Assembly: GCA_009920765.1 (NCBI GenBank) | Contig: RFZJ01000002.1 | Span: 1-64,000, forward strand | DNA: 64,000 bases | Origin: Planctomycetota bacterium | GTDB lineage: Bacteria; Planctomycetota; Planctomycetia; Gemmatales; Gemmataceae | Direction: 5' to 3' | Shown here: piece after piece, positions 38,301-47,228 of the stretch | Layout of the letters: the number at the start of each line of letters is the position of its first letter | Numbering within the stretch: position 1 is the stretch's first letter | The notes under the pieces: generated by a model | What the model saw: only the letters and a program-made list of their open reading frames with translations | The model's database searches: none | What the model was told of the DNA's origin: nothing | Program-made: the position numbers and the translations under genes

Positions 38301-39049
38301 AAATGAAGTCCCTTTTGGCATTGCTGGCCATACACATCATAACTACTATCACCCCAGCGTGCAGGTTTCATATTGTCGCGCAAATAATCAAAACCAAATT
38401 CGCTATTGGTACCGTATGTGATATCGCATTCGTAAGCCTGACGCCTTTTTACTGGATCCATGTCACTTTGAATGTACCCGGCAGTTAATCCGACCCCACG
38501 ATAGATGGGTAGCATCCATTCACAGTCACGCCTTGCGAGGTAATCATTAACGGTAATTACATGAACCCCTTTGCCTTCCAAGGCATTTAATACGGCAGGC
38601 AGGGTTGCAACCAAAGTTTTGCCCTCCCCTGTAACCATTTCCGCAATGTTACCCCGATGAAGAACAATGCCTCCAAGCATCTGGACATCAAAGTGCCTCA
38701 TATTCTTGGATCTTCGAGCAGATTCCCTACAAGCAGCAAAGGCAACTGGCAAAAGAGAATCTAATGTTTCCCCTTGCGCAAGCCTTTCGCGAAGTTTGGA
38801 AGCCATCTGCCTTAATTCATCATCGCTAAGAGCCAACATTTCAGGTTCTACATCGTTGATTTTTGCGAGGAGAGTGCCAGGCGTTATTTTCGGAACACTA
38901 TCGGGTTTGTTGGAACGAACAAAGCCTAGGGATCTGACATACCGTTCATTGCTATCACCTAGGATGCTAAGCAGTAATTTGCCAACCATTTCGGGGAAAG
39001 AGCTGAAAAATTCGATTAGTCGGTCAAGAAAACTTGTCTGCACGGGCAT
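35384..39049 (-). CDS. secA: Preprotein translocase ATPase SecA, enlarged
   Basis: SecA drives protein export through SecYEG. The 1221-residue protein has nucleotide-binding motif VTGEGKTLVATLPA, the DEVDNILIDEARTPLIISG block, TNMAGRGTDI and GRAGRQGDPGSSRFYLS. It ends with the zinc-binding CTCGSGKKYKNCC tail. Ordinary SecA is about 850-950 residues. The excess is in the helical scaffold/wing region, about 740-1060, where long charged segments are inserted after LLEYDEVMDTQRRR and before LDSTWKNHLYVMDHLR. ATG 39049 has GGAG upstream and is preferred to a start 36 bases earlier. Confidence 0.96.
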   Translation of the reverse strand: MPVQTSFLDRLIEFFSSFPEMVGKLLLSILGDSNERYVRSLGFVRSNKPDSVPKITPGTLLAKINDVEPEMLALSDDELRQMASKLRERLAQGETLDSLLPVAFAACRESARRSKNMRHFDVQMLGGIVLHRGNIAEMVTGEGKTLVATLPAVLNALEGKGVHVITVNDYLARRDCEWMLPIYRGVGLTAGYIQSDMDPVKRRQAYECDITYGTNSEFGFDYLRDNMKPARWGDSSYDVYGQQCQKGLHFAIIDEVDNILIDEARTPLIISGQAFSDLRKYTKANEVAVRLTDLQRSANKDSAEAGFLNGPFFEVKEKEHTCHLTDEGIRKAEELAGVESFYTAGNMEWPHLIDNSLKAHHLYKKDKQYAVMNHPETGEMSIIIIDEFTGRLMVGRQWSDGLHQAVEAKHYREGVKIKEETQTLATITLQNFFKLYKKVCGMTGTAMTEADEFWKIYKLEVIAIPTNRPLIRKNHPDTVFRSEKEKWKAVVEEVVEVHQTGRPILIGTTDVDKSIKLSDLLRRKGIKHELLNALPEHAARESEIVSQAGRIGALTIATNMAGRGTDIILGGNPESMAWAVLKTKYASRLDVPEDEWKIIVADIEAKEKTKEEGRKVKDLGGLHIIGTERHDSRRIDNQLRGRAGRQGDPGSSRFYLSLQDDLMRIFMGEWVANVLTRLGMEEGQAIESPMVSRQIQKAQKKVEERHFESRKHLLEYDEVMDTQRRRVYGYRQEILNDTNCKIRILEMIAHQIKMATDRFLDRKYGADSFAQYASDKLGVEFKGSDFDRSTFEEAELYAKNRALSVTLTQLQDFIEENLGSDDESEWNWQALTNQVNKRWGLDNAEKTLKSVGKSDLIEYLAKQTENSVEKISLQEGSILLQSKWGLSSLLNWMKLKFQIEVPESALVNQPPSEVEKILVGKAKELYRQKEITFPVAAGMAKFMNEGPSSQAVPGSQKYNREGLHKWAQSRFHQFANELSEESFRTLSRAEIQQLLVQVSFKAMPQIGQDDIDQKLSEAFHGTQVSEDGDAKDLCDFMRSQLQIDIPNEKLTGVSQDTARQIMWNTFDDHYRPEMRIMERGLVLAQLDSTWKNHLYVMDHLRSTVGLRGYAQEDPKTVYKREGMKEFEAMWDGVEERVSEIVFRMEDADEVQDTVWVIGSATHESAPRLQAPESQSGAPEEIKQEKKVETIRNTGERIGRNDPCTCGSGKKYKNCCMRSNAI

Positions 39050-39156
39050 CGCGCCACTCCTCAGAAAAAACAAAGCATACAACAATGTGGACGCTGTTCA
39101 ATTATGCAAGTCTAGAAGGGATTGGTAGTTTCGGTCAATATGTAGAACCATAATAA

Positions 39157-41565
39157 TTAGGGTACCAAATTTCCCAGGAGGTCATCAGTCGATTTTTTCC
39201 TTACCCATCCTACCGTAACAGTGCCCGGTTGAACACCTGCAAAAAATTCCAAATGATTGGGTAGCTCTTGCACTAATTCTTTTCTGTCCTTACCTGATTT
39301 TATAAGAAGCAGGGTGTTTGGTCTTTCATTAAGAAACTTGAGCAACAAGGATTTTTCATTTCTGGAGAAAGAAACCACTTCAGCATCAGGGAGGTAAAAC
39401 GGTGCAGAATCCCATAAATGCGGGTAACAAACAACGAGGGAAGGTTTTTGTTTTTCTGTTTTAAGGTGGGCTCTAAGGTGGCCCCTTAAAGAAAAAATAT
39501 GGTTATATGCTGGAAGGATTTCTCTGATTCCGACATAAAGTGTCAAGAAAAGGGCACCTGCGGTGAATAAAAAGGAAAGTTTCCTTTCTGGTTTTCCAGC
39601 TTTAAGAATAGCCCATATGCAAAGAGTGGTAAGAAAAATAAAACCTAAAATAAATCCCGTGCCTGGTTTAAAAATACCTCGAAACATTCCTGCAATGGAA
39701 AGTCCAAATCCTGCTAAAAGTATCACCCCTAGGAAATTAAATGCACCATTGGAAACAGGGGTGAAGAGGGATTTCCAAAAAATTCCTCCGGTTTGAGCAC
39801 AAAGAATTGCCCGAATTTGACAACCAAGGGCGATTGCAAGAGGTGGCATTACTGGTAGAAGATAAATCGGCCTCTTACTTAATCCCATTGAAAAAAAGAA
39901 TAACATGGTCAACCCTGTCAACAATCCAAATCCTGCAAAGGATCCCAAATAACCAGGTTTTGTTTTTTGTTGAAACAAGGAGCAGACCATCCCAGGAAGA
40001 AGAAATATCCAAGGCATCATTCCAAATAATAATTGCGGTAGGAAAAACCAGAAGGGTTCTTCGTGGTCATAAGGGGCCACATATCTTAAAAAATTCTGGC
40101 CGATATAAAAATGTTGAAAGAAATCAGGCTCTCTTAGCGCAATTGCAATCTGCCAGGGGCCTGAAATTACCATCGCAGTAATTAAAGACGTCAGCCAAGA
40201 CTTTATCCCGGGCTTTAAAGCCCTTTGATCAACAAACGTCCACATGGCAATGGGTAAAGCTAAAAGAATAATGGCTACTGGACCTTTTGTAAGAATGCCC
40301 AAGCCCATGCAAATACTGAAGCCCAGCCAGCAGCAAAGATTTATTTTTTTCTGATTACAAGCCAGAAATCCTAGGCATAAGCCCAACGTGATCCATAAAC
40401 AGAGAAGTGCATCTGGTGCCAGCATTCGTTCTAAATAAATAAATCGATTGGTAAGGCATAATATAAATCCTGCGATAAGACCTTCCCAATGAGCTCTGGC
40501 TTTGATGCCCCAGAAAACCAAAACAAAAACAGATGCTATTCCCGCTAGGCATGGAAGTAATCTTGCGGCCCAATCGTGGACACCAAAGGTTTGATAAAGG
40601 CCCATCACGGCCCAATATGTCAGGGGTGGTTTATCCAGGTAGGGCTTGCCATGAAGTAAAGGGACAGTCCATTCATTTTGAAGTAGCATTTCTCTTGGAA
40701 CTTCAGCATATCTAGCTTCCTGAGGCTCTAGCAGAGGAGCCCGAAGGCTGGACGCAAACAATAGCGCTGAAAAAATGAACAACAAAATAGCCCCTGAAAC
40801 ATAAGCCAGTTGTTCGCTTTTTTTCCATTCTCCAAAAGAAGGGGTTTTTTCAGGACTGTTGAAAAAATGATTGCTGAAACAATACGGGATGAGCGTTTTT
40901 AATGTCTTGGGAACTTCCATCCAACCCACTTTGCTACTTCCTGCATAACGCAGTCTGTGTCTTACTGGCACTTCCTTGATAATAAGATCGTTGCAAGCGG
41001 CTTTGTGAAACATCTCCGTGTTGACGAAAAAGTTTTTAGCATCAGGTAGGATTTTATTAAGGGCGGATTTCCGAAACACCTTCAATGCGCAGTCACAATC
41101 TCTAACACCCGTGCCTAAAAGGGAGTGAACTAAAAAATTGTAGCCTTTAGATAAGAAGATTCGCAACTTTGGGTCCTGCCTGTCAAAGCGATATCCCGCA
41201 GCGATGTCGGAATTTTTAATTGCCTCCAGTAAATTGGAAAGATCTTCAAGATAAAATTGGCTGTCAGCATCGGTAAATGCCACGAACTCAAAACTAGCCG
41301 CCTCGAACCCTGTGCGAAGGGCTGCTCCATACCCTAGATTTTTTTCATGCCTGATAATTTTAGTGTGGCTGTAAAGACCGGCTATTTGCGAGGCTACTTC
41401 AAAAGTTGAATCTGAACTTCCATCATCAATAATTAGAATTTCATAATCTGTCAGATTTAGCAAAGATAAAGCTTCTTCGGCTTCAATGATTGCCCTGCCG
41501 ATACCTTTCTCTTCCCGGTAGGCTGGGATTACCAGTGATAAACATCCATACGAAGCTGATGCCAT
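39157..41565 (-). CDS. Fused GT2 glycosyltransferase and ArnT-like (GT83/GT39) mannosyl/arabinosyl transferase
   Basis: The 802-residue protein joins two enzymes. Residues about 5-235 are a GT2 domain of the polyprenyl-phosphate sugar synthase type: VIPAYREEKGIGRAI, IDDGSSD, NLGYGAALRTG and FTDADSQF. Residues about 260-800 form a multi-pass ArnT/PMT-like domain: PLLEPQEARYAEVPREML, KPPLTYW and many hydrophobic helices, with a soluble tail. A GT2 that loads sugar onto a lipid carrier and a transferase that uses it are usually separate genes (as in arnC and arnT). ATG 41565 has AAGGAAGTG upstream. The likely role is lipid A, LPS or protein glycosylation at the inner membrane. Confidence 0.85.
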   Translation of the reverse strand: MASASYGCLSLVIPAYREEKGIGRAIIEAEEALSLLNLTDYEILIIDDGSSDSTFEVASQIAGLYSHTKIIRHEKNLGYGAALRTGFEAASFEFVAFTDADSQFYLEDLSNLLEAIKNSDIAAGYRFDRQDPKLRIFLSKGYNFLVHSLLGTGVRDCDCALKVFRKSALNKILPDAKNFFVNTEMFHKAACNDLIIKEVPVRHRLRYAGSSKVGWMEVPKTLKTLIPYCFSNHFFNSPEKTPSFGEWKKSEQLAYVSGAILLFIFSALLFASSLRAPLLEPQEARYAEVPREMLLQNEWTVPLLHGKPYLDKPPLTYWAVMGLYQTFGVHDWAARLLPCLAGIASVFVLVFWGIKARAHWEGLIAGFILCLTNRFIYLERMLAPDALLCLWITLGLCLGFLACNQKKINLCCWLGFSICMGLGILTKGPVAIILLALPIAMWTFVDQRALKPGIKSWLTSLITAMVISGPWQIAIALREPDFFQHFYIGQNFLRYVAPYDHEEPFWFFLPQLLFGMMPWIFLLPGMVCSLFQQKTKPGYLGSFAGFGLLTGLTMLFFFSMGLSKRPIYLLPVMPPLAIALGCQIRAILCAQTGGIFWKSLFTPVSNGAFNFLGVILLAGFGLSIAGMFRGIFKPGTGFILGFIFLTTLCIWAILKAGKPERKLSFLFTAGALFLTLYVGIREILPAYNHIFSLRGHLRAHLKTEKQKPSLVVCYPHLWDSAPFYLPDAEVVSFSRNEKSLLLKFLNERPNTLLLIKSGKDRKELVQELPNHLEFFAGVQPGTVTVGWVRKKSTDDLLGNLVP

Positions 41566-41704
41566 TTGCACTTCCTTGTGCCAGCTAAAAAAATCAATGA
41601 TTCGCAACCTAAAGATTGGCACAACTGGTTATAAACTGTCAAGGCGTCTGGGATAAGGATTTCTTTACTTCCCACTTGCTCAATAGAATCCTATTATAGT
41701 CTAG

Positions 41705-43303
41705 ATGAAGCACCCAGACGCCCCACCTTTGCCCGCTTGGATAATGAAGAAAGATGGCAGAATAGTGCCGTTCCAAGAAGATCATATCTGCAAAGACTTA
41801 TATGAAACGGCTGTAATTTTGGGCAAGCCGGATCCATTTCTTGCAAGAGAATTGGCAGATGCCACTTCGTATTTTCTGGCATCAGAAAACCCGGGCGCAA
41901 CATTAAAACAAGAAGATATAATTTTTGCGGTTACCAGAACTGTTCGAGAATTCGGGCACCCCGATATTGCACTGAGATACCCTGAATTTGCCTATAAAAC
42001 AGAATTTGGCCAAGGGTTTTTAGAGGCAGGAACGGAATTGTTTCCTGAGAAAAATGTAAAAACTCCCCTGGAGTTCAATCGTGATAAAATGCTTAAGTCG
42101 GTGCTAACGCCCGATCTCGCTGCGGGAATTGAAGAAGGCTGGATTCAAATGGAGGGGATCACCTTCCCGGACGGTCTGCTTGCTGCTTCGTGGGTAAAAG
42201 ACGATTGGCTTGATATTGTTTTGGATAGTCCAAAAGAATTCATTTCAAAAGTAAAAAATTTCGCAGCAAAACAGATTCATTTTGAAGGCGCGGAATATTT
42301 AGCCCAAGAGCAACCTAGGGTCGATGTAAAGCTGTTCAAAAATGCTCTAACTATAATGGACGCGTGTCTAGAGACTTCGGGGGTTTTGGGGGTTTTGCAT
42401 TTAAACTTTCCCAGTGCGCCGTCTTGGTTCACAGGCTTGAATTACAGTCCTTTATTTCAACCTGAATTACAGATCAGTAAAGAAAAAACCTTGTACCTTA
42501 CTCGAGCATTTCTGGATGCTTGGATTGAGGCCTGTCCCAAGAGTCTTAAAATGCATTGGCATCAGGTGGGGGGTATAGATGCCATATTGAGGCCAACTTT
42601 TGATTATCTATCTAAAAACACGCATAATTGGGCGTTTTCTCAATTGGCAAAGCCTGCGCCTAATTACTTAGCCAACAAGGCGGATCGTAATGTCTTGGAT
42701 AAAATTTACTTGCGTTTTGATAGGCTTGCCAAGGCCTGCATGCGCAAAGGTATATTGCATAAATTTATAAATCGGATGCCAAGTTTGGTTCGTTTGGGAG
42801 TAAGTGCGGGGATACAAAAGCGAGCATTCATAAGAAAAATTGAAATTGAGCGAAGACAAAATGAAGAAATGAAAGTAAATTTGGGTGCCGGGTTCTTGCT
42901 GGAGAAGGCACGATTAATTGTGGCGCCAAAAGGTCTTCCGGAACTATTGGAGAATATTTTTCCGGGAAAATCGCTGGCTGATGATGAAGTTACCGTGTAT
43001 GTAAAAAATGTTTTAACAGTTTTAAAAGAAACTGTGCGTTCTGAGGAAATAAAAGGGTTTATTCAAATTTCAATTGATTTATCCCATTTACTCGAAGTTA
43101 AAGATTCGAAAATTAAAACTTTGATTGAGTCTCAGCGAGGCGGGCCTAAGTTTTTTATTCCAAAAGACTTACAGAGTAAATCGAAATGGCTTAATTCGTT
43201 GGTTTCGGAGGACGATCTTCTGAGTGTTTTTATGACAAATAAAGAGCCGATTCGTGAAGAAAACAAGAAGTCGTGGACAAAAGTTCACTCGCTGGAGTGG
43301 TAA
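41705..43303 (+). CDS. ATP-cone protein resembling a degenerate class III ribonucleotide reductase
   Basis: The 532-residue protein begins with an ATP-cone domain (about 12-97: WIMKKDGRIVPF, REFGHPDIALRYPEF), the regulatory module of NrdR and ribonucleotide reductases. Downstream it shows weak NrdD-like order. TPDLAAGIEEGWIQMEG (135-151) matches the position of the AH-x-G-x-IHIHD block, LGVLHLNFPSA (228-238) that of INLPRIA, and 400-460 (APKGLPELLENIFPGKSL onward) that of the GLNEAVE...G block. The C-terminal glycyl-radical motif (RVCGY-like) and Cys tetrad are absent, and cysteines are few (29, 221, 277, 345). I infer an inactive relative or an ATP-binding regulator. Function unknown. Confidence 0.55.
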   Translation: MKHPDAPPLPAWIMKKDGRIVPFQEDHICKDLYETAVILGKPDPFLARELADATSYFLASENPGATLKQEDIIFAVTRTVREFGHPDIALRYPEFAYKTEFGQGFLEAGTELFPEKNVKTPLEFNRDKMLKSVLTPDLAAGIEEGWIQMEGITFPDGLLAASWVKDDWLDIVLDSPKEFISKVKNFAAKQIHFEGAEYLAQEQPRVDVKLFKNALTIMDACLETSGVLGVLHLNFPSAPSWFTGLNYSPLFQPELQISKEKTLYLTRAFLDAWIEACPKSLKMHWHQVGGIDAILRPTFDYLSKNTHNWAFSQLAKPAPNYLANKADRNVLDKIYLRFDRLAKACMRKGILHKFINRMPSLVRLGVSAGIQKRAFIRKIEIERRQNEEMKVNLGAGFLLEKARLIVAPKGLPELLENIFPGKSLADDEVTVYVKNVLTVLKETVRSEEIKGFIQISIDLSHLLEVKDSKIKTLIESQRGGPKFFIPKDLQSKSKWLNSLVSEDDLLSVFMTNKEPIREENKKSWTKVHSLEW

Positions 43304-43399
43304 GAATTGCTTGCAAGACCCTTGTCGCTTGCTATTGTTGCTATTAAACTAATAACTTGATGAATATTTTGACACGCTAATTGATTGACAGGAGATTCT

Positions 43400-43669
43400 A
43401 TGCCTCATACGCGCAGTGCCAAGAAAAACTTGCGCAAGTCCGAAAAAAGGCGAGCACTTAACCGTGCAGCGCTTCGTGACATCGCCTTGCTGATAAAGAA
43501 CGTAAGGAACGCAGCAGAAGGTTCGGCTGAAGAATTACAGAAGCAGTATAATCTTGCAGCAAGCAAGATTGATAAAGCCGGAGCAAAGCGAACAATGCAT
43601 GCTAATAAGGCTTCAAGGTTGAAATCGCAACTCAGTAAAATTTTGAACAAGAAAACTGCTGCAAAGTAG
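43400..43669 (+). CDS. rpsT: 30S ribosomal protein S20
   Basis: The 89-residue, Lys/Arg/Ala-rich protein matches S20: start PHTRSAKKNLRKSEKRRALN, the middle IKNVRNAAE and the MHANKASRLKSQLSKIL helix. It binds 16S rRNA in the small subunit. AGGAG lies seven bases before ATG 43400, so the five-codon upstream extension is rejected. It stands alone with a strong terminator. Confidence 0.96.
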   Translation: MPHTRSAKKNLRKSEKRRALNRAALRDIALLIKNVRNAAEGSAEELQKQYNLAASKIDKAGAKRTMHANKASRLKSQLSKILNKKTAAK

Positions 43670-43688
43670 TTTGTAATAATTAAAAGTG

Positions 43689-43724
43689 AAGCGCACGCCT
43701 TTTCGTAAGGTGTGCGCTTTTTAT
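43689..43724. terminator. Terminator after rpsT
   Basis: AAGCGCACGCCTT (43689-43701) pairs with AAGGTGTGCGCTT (43707-43719) with one wobble, followed by T residues. It reaches the stop codon of the converging MMPL gene (43721). Confidence 0.9.
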
Positions 43725-46093
43725 ATTGCCTTGCGCAATTTATCGCGATAACGAAGGTGATGAATTTTTGCAGCTTCTGCACCCTCAAGCTTCTTCCAAA
43801 TTAGCACTGTGAATGCGGGCACTAAAATTGGTCTTACTATAAAAGTGTCAAGTAAAACACCAAATGCCAGCGCAAATCCTATTTGAAACAATGTATTTAA
43901 CCCAGCAAGCATCAATGTTGCAAATGTGCCCGCCATGATTAATCCGCAAGAGGTGATCGTTCCTCCGGTTAGGGCTAAGGCTTTACGGGAACCTTCAACC
44001 GCTCCATGAATTTCTTTTTCTTGAATCATTCGGGTTATTAGGAAGATGTTATAATCTTCGCCCACAGCAACAAGAATGATAAATAAGAAGAAGGGTACTC
44101 GCCAATCAAGCTCTCCGATTGCTCTTCCATCGTACCAGTGAGCCATTAATGCGGTGGCACCAAGAGTGACAAAGTAGCTGAAAAGAACGGTTGCGAGCAG
44201 GTAGGCTGCAAGCCATGAACTTCGAACCAGATAAAGTAAAATAAGGAAAATACCAATAAGAACCATCCAGTTGATTCTAAATCGATCAGATTCGGTAATA
44301 TTGGCCATGTCTTGTGCTGAAACGGTAAGACCATAGATTTCAGCGTTAATAACTCTGGACCTACCAGCAGCAATTGGTAATTGTTCTCTTGCCCAGTATC
44401 GAAGGCTATCCAAGGTAGGCTGGCTTGCGAGTTCGAAGGGATCGGTTTTAAGAACAACTTCAATCCTTGTGATGTACTTAAGTTTGTTTTGTTCACGATT
44501 TTTGCGGTTCACCAGCGTTGCCAAATAATATTCGCGTGCCACCCGCATAATCTGGTCATCAACCCCTGCCAACACGTTTGACCACAGCTTTTTAAGAATG
44601 CCTTGTGCGTCTTCATTAATGCCCTTGGGTTCTTTAACAGGCTGGCCCAGAGGTTGGGTAAGGCTTCGAACTTCGGCAACGCCTGATAGTTTTAGAAAGC
44701 CCTGGCTTAAGTGGCTTAAAAGTCTTTTGCCTTCTTGATTGTCCCAAGGCTTGTTCGATTCAAGTAGGACAATGACAGGGCCAAGTTCACCAGGAGTAAA
44801 ATGTTCTTGGATGGATTGTAACCCAAGAACACTTTGGCTTTTTCTGGAAAGTTCACCTGTGGTGTTGTAATTAGGCGTTACTTGGAGCCCAATTATTGCA
44901 AGAGGAACCAAGGCAACGGTTATTACCGCCAATGCCCGGATTGGGTGAGAAACAACCATGTCACCAAACCTGAACCAAGCTGCATGTTCTTTTTCTGGAG
45001 CAATAGCGACGGGTAATTTACCAGGCCAGAAAGCTAATTTTCCACAGAGTCTTAATAATGCAGGTGCAAGTGTTAACGATGCAAATAAGGCGACTGTCAA
45101 TCCCAATGCAATTGCTGGTCCGCCACAGCGAACCTTGGCAAACTCTGCTAATATCATTAAGCTTAAACCACATATTACTGTTCCTGCACTTGCAACAATC
45201 GCGTGCCCCACATGTTCAACTGCAGCAGCGATTGCTTCCTTGGGTTGCAAGCCATTGCATAATTCTTCGCGGTAACGGCTAATAAGGAAAAGGCAATAAT
45301 CTGTTCCAGCACCATAAAGCATCACAATGGCAAATATCTTGCTGATATTCATCAGGTGAAACCCTTGGATTAAAGTACAAAGCGCCAATAAATTAAGTGC
45401 TATCCAAACGGATAGGACAATTGTAATTAGGGGAATGATTGCCAATCCTGGTGCTCTATATACGAATAATAACGTGACAATGACTAAAAGAATCGTGGCC
45501 AGAGTTGTACTATCCAAGCTGGATGCACCTGCACTAATTAAATCTCTACCGACTGCAGCGATACCGGTTACTTTGATTTGAACCGGCCCACCTTCTTTTG
45601 TGGGAAAATGTTCTCTAAATACTTTCTCGGCTTTATCTACAGTTAATCGGGTCTGGTTTGCCATGAAAGGGGTGGACAGGAAAACTTGTACCAAAGTGCA
45701 GGTTTCATCAATGCTTTTAAGTTTTTTTCCTATAACAGGTTCTTTTTCGTAAAGTACTTTTCCGATTTGCAGATCGGGTTCATCCTTTCCCAATTGTTTG
45801 ATTGCGGAAACGGCTTTATCGAGATAGGCGTAATCTTGGGCACTGAAAGGGCCTTGTTTTCTTTCAACAAGAAAAATAACTTTGCTTGCAAAAATATCGT
45901 TTGGGAAGGCTTCTTCCAAAAGTTTGTAGCCGCGGACGCTATCGCATCGGGCAGGAAGAAAGCGAATATCATCATCTTGGGAGTTTTTGTCCCAAGACGG
46001 TGCTAGAAATGCTGCGGTAACTCCAAAGAGAAGCCACGCCAAACAAATCTTCCAAGGGTGGTTGGCGGCCAATTGGCCTAACCAGCGATACAT
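43721..46093 (-). CDS. MMPL/RND-family exporter
   Basis: The 790-residue protein has the MMPL layout. One helix (WKICLAWLLFGVTAAFLAP) is followed by a large extracytoplasmic loop, a six-helix block with GAGTDYCLFLISRYREEL, a second loop, and a second block with VAVGEDYNIFLITRMIQE. The two G-x-x-x-DY motifs carry the proton-relay Asp-Tyr pairs of MmpL3-type transporters, which move lipids or export small molecules using the proton gradient. ATG 46093 is chosen because AAGGGA/GGAG precede it. It converges with rpsT. Substrate unknown; there is no accessory subunit nearby. Confidence 0.88.
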   Translation of the reverse strand: MYRWLGQLAANHPWKICLAWLLFGVTAAFLAPSWDKNSQDDDIRFLPARCDSVRGYKLLEEAFPNDIFASKVIFLVERKQGPFSAQDYAYLDKAVSAIKQLGKDEPDLQIGKVLYEKEPVIGKKLKSIDETCTLVQVFLSTPFMANQTRLTVDKAEKVFREHFPTKEGGPVQIKVTGIAAVGRDLISAGASSLDSTTLATILLVIVTLLFVYRAPGLAIIPLITIVLSVWIALNLLALCTLIQGFHLMNISKIFAIVMLYGAGTDYCLFLISRYREELCNGLQPKEAIAAAVEHVGHAIVASAGTVICGLSLMILAEFAKVRCGGPAIALGLTVALFASLTLAPALLRLCGKLAFWPGKLPVAIAPEKEHAAWFRFGDMVVSHPIRALAVITVALVPLAIIGLQVTPNYNTTGELSRKSQSVLGLQSIQEHFTPGELGPVIVLLESNKPWDNQEGKRLLSHLSQGFLKLSGVAEVRSLTQPLGQPVKEPKGINEDAQGILKKLWSNVLAGVDDQIMRVAREYYLATLVNRKNREQNKLKYITRIEVVLKTDPFELASQPTLDSLRYWAREQLPIAAGRSRVINAEIYGLTVSAQDMANITESDRFRINWMVLIGIFLILLYLVRSSWLAAYLLATVLFSYFVTLGATALMAHWYDGRAIGELDWRVPFFLFIILVAVGEDYNIFLITRMIQEKEIHGAVEGSRKALALTGGTITSCGLIMAGTFATLMLAGLNTLFQIGFALAFGVLLDTFIVRPILVPAFTVLIWKKLEGAEAAKIHHLRYRDKLRKAI

Positions 46094-46295
46094 TCCCTTG
46101 CTTCTCCTTTGCCAGAGCAAAGTTTATAAGAGTGTAAATCCTTTTACACTGCCACAGTTTTATATCGGCGTGTTAATTTGCCACGCTTAAGTGAAAAGCA
46201 AAGTTTTTACAATAATTGACTGATAGGTAAGCTTGGTAAAGCTAGCCCATTTAGATCTCTGGTTTTTCACTCTTCCTTCATGGCCGATTTGTACT

Positions 46296-47102
46296 TTAAA
46301 ATGCAAGACCTATCATGGCGGGTTTTTGATAATCGGCATCAAGGACTTGATAGATTACGGGGTTTAGGCCGTTTCTGGTTATAGAACCCTTTTTGCCAAT
46401 ATGAGTATGACCACTTAAAACATGACTTAATTTCTTTGTTTTAAGAGTCTGGGTGCCCAAGGTAAGATTTCCAGCATAAGCATTGGAAAATGCCCAGCCT
46501 GGTTGATTAGCATCCCTGTGTATTTGTTCCTCTAATATTGGAAAATGGGTTGCAGCAATAATGGATCTAATGGCGGGATTGTTGTCTAAGATGTTTAGTT
46601 GATCTAAAAATGGGGCTGAAACACGTGCTGCAAATTCGGGGTCAGACCACTCCCAGTCAACAAGTAATGCATCACTATTAAAATTGAATTTTTCGTGAGC
46701 AAAATGTAGCTCAGAATGAATAATGCCTTTATCTGCTGCAGAATAATCGTACCAACCAATGGTACCGGCAATCCCAATGCCATTTTGAATATATGACTTT
46801 CCTTCCAGCCAGATGCATCCTGAATCCCTGGTGATATTAGGCAACTCTTCAAACCATAATTTTTTACTATCGCTGAATCTGCGCACCCATAAGTCGTGAT
46901 TTCCTGGCAAAACAAGTTGTGGACACGGTAAAGATTTTCGAAATAATCTGAGGCACTTTTCGAAATCCTGAACCGATTCGCCTAGATCGCCCCCCAAAAT
47001 AAGAACATCAGGGCTAAATTCTGAAATCTCTTTTACAAGCTTTTCAATCTGCCACAACGGTGTGATTGGTTGATGTAAGTCTGCAGTGAAAGCGATTTTC
47101 AT
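46296..47102 (-). CDS. Metallophosphoesterase (calcineurin-like)
   Basis: The 268-residue protein has the calcineurin-like phosphoesterase motifs in order: ADLHQP near the start, GGDLGE, LPGNHDLW, THFP and LSGHTHIGKKG. These bind two divalent metals at the active site. The family includes phosphodiesterases for cyclic nucleotides, nucleic acids and UDP-diacylglucosamine. No signal peptide is visible. The start is uncertain: an in-frame ATG at 47114 is possible, but the family normally begins MKIAFTADLH, which fits 47102; neither has a clear SD. Function within the class cannot be assigned. Confidence 0.82.
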   Translation of the reverse strand: MKIAFTADLHQPITPLWQIEKLVKEISEFSPDVLILGGDLGESVQDFEKCLRLFRKSLPCPQLVLPGNHDLWVRRFSDSKKLWFEELPNITRDSGCIWLEGKSYIQNGIGIAGTIGWYDYSAADKGIIHSELHFAHEKFNFNSDALLVDWEWSDPEFAARVSAPFLDQLNILDNNPAIRSIIAATHFPILEEQIHRDANQPGWAFSNAYAGNLTLGTQTLKTKKLSHVLSGHTHIGKKGSITRNGLNPVIYQVLDADYQKPAMIGLAF

Positions 47103-47228
47103 GGCATAGTTCATTTATTCAAGGTTAAACCGATACTTTTGAAAATAAAATAAAATTGGAGCATGGTAATTCCACAACCTACTTGTTAATTGCTTCGAAT
47201 CTCTTGATCTAGCAACCTTCATCAATTG

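Noticed and set aside
35384..39049. Several long ORFs on the plus strand across secA (for example 36428-37135)
   Set aside because: They are antisense to well-supported secA coding sequence and have no family resemblance, so they are shadow ORFs.
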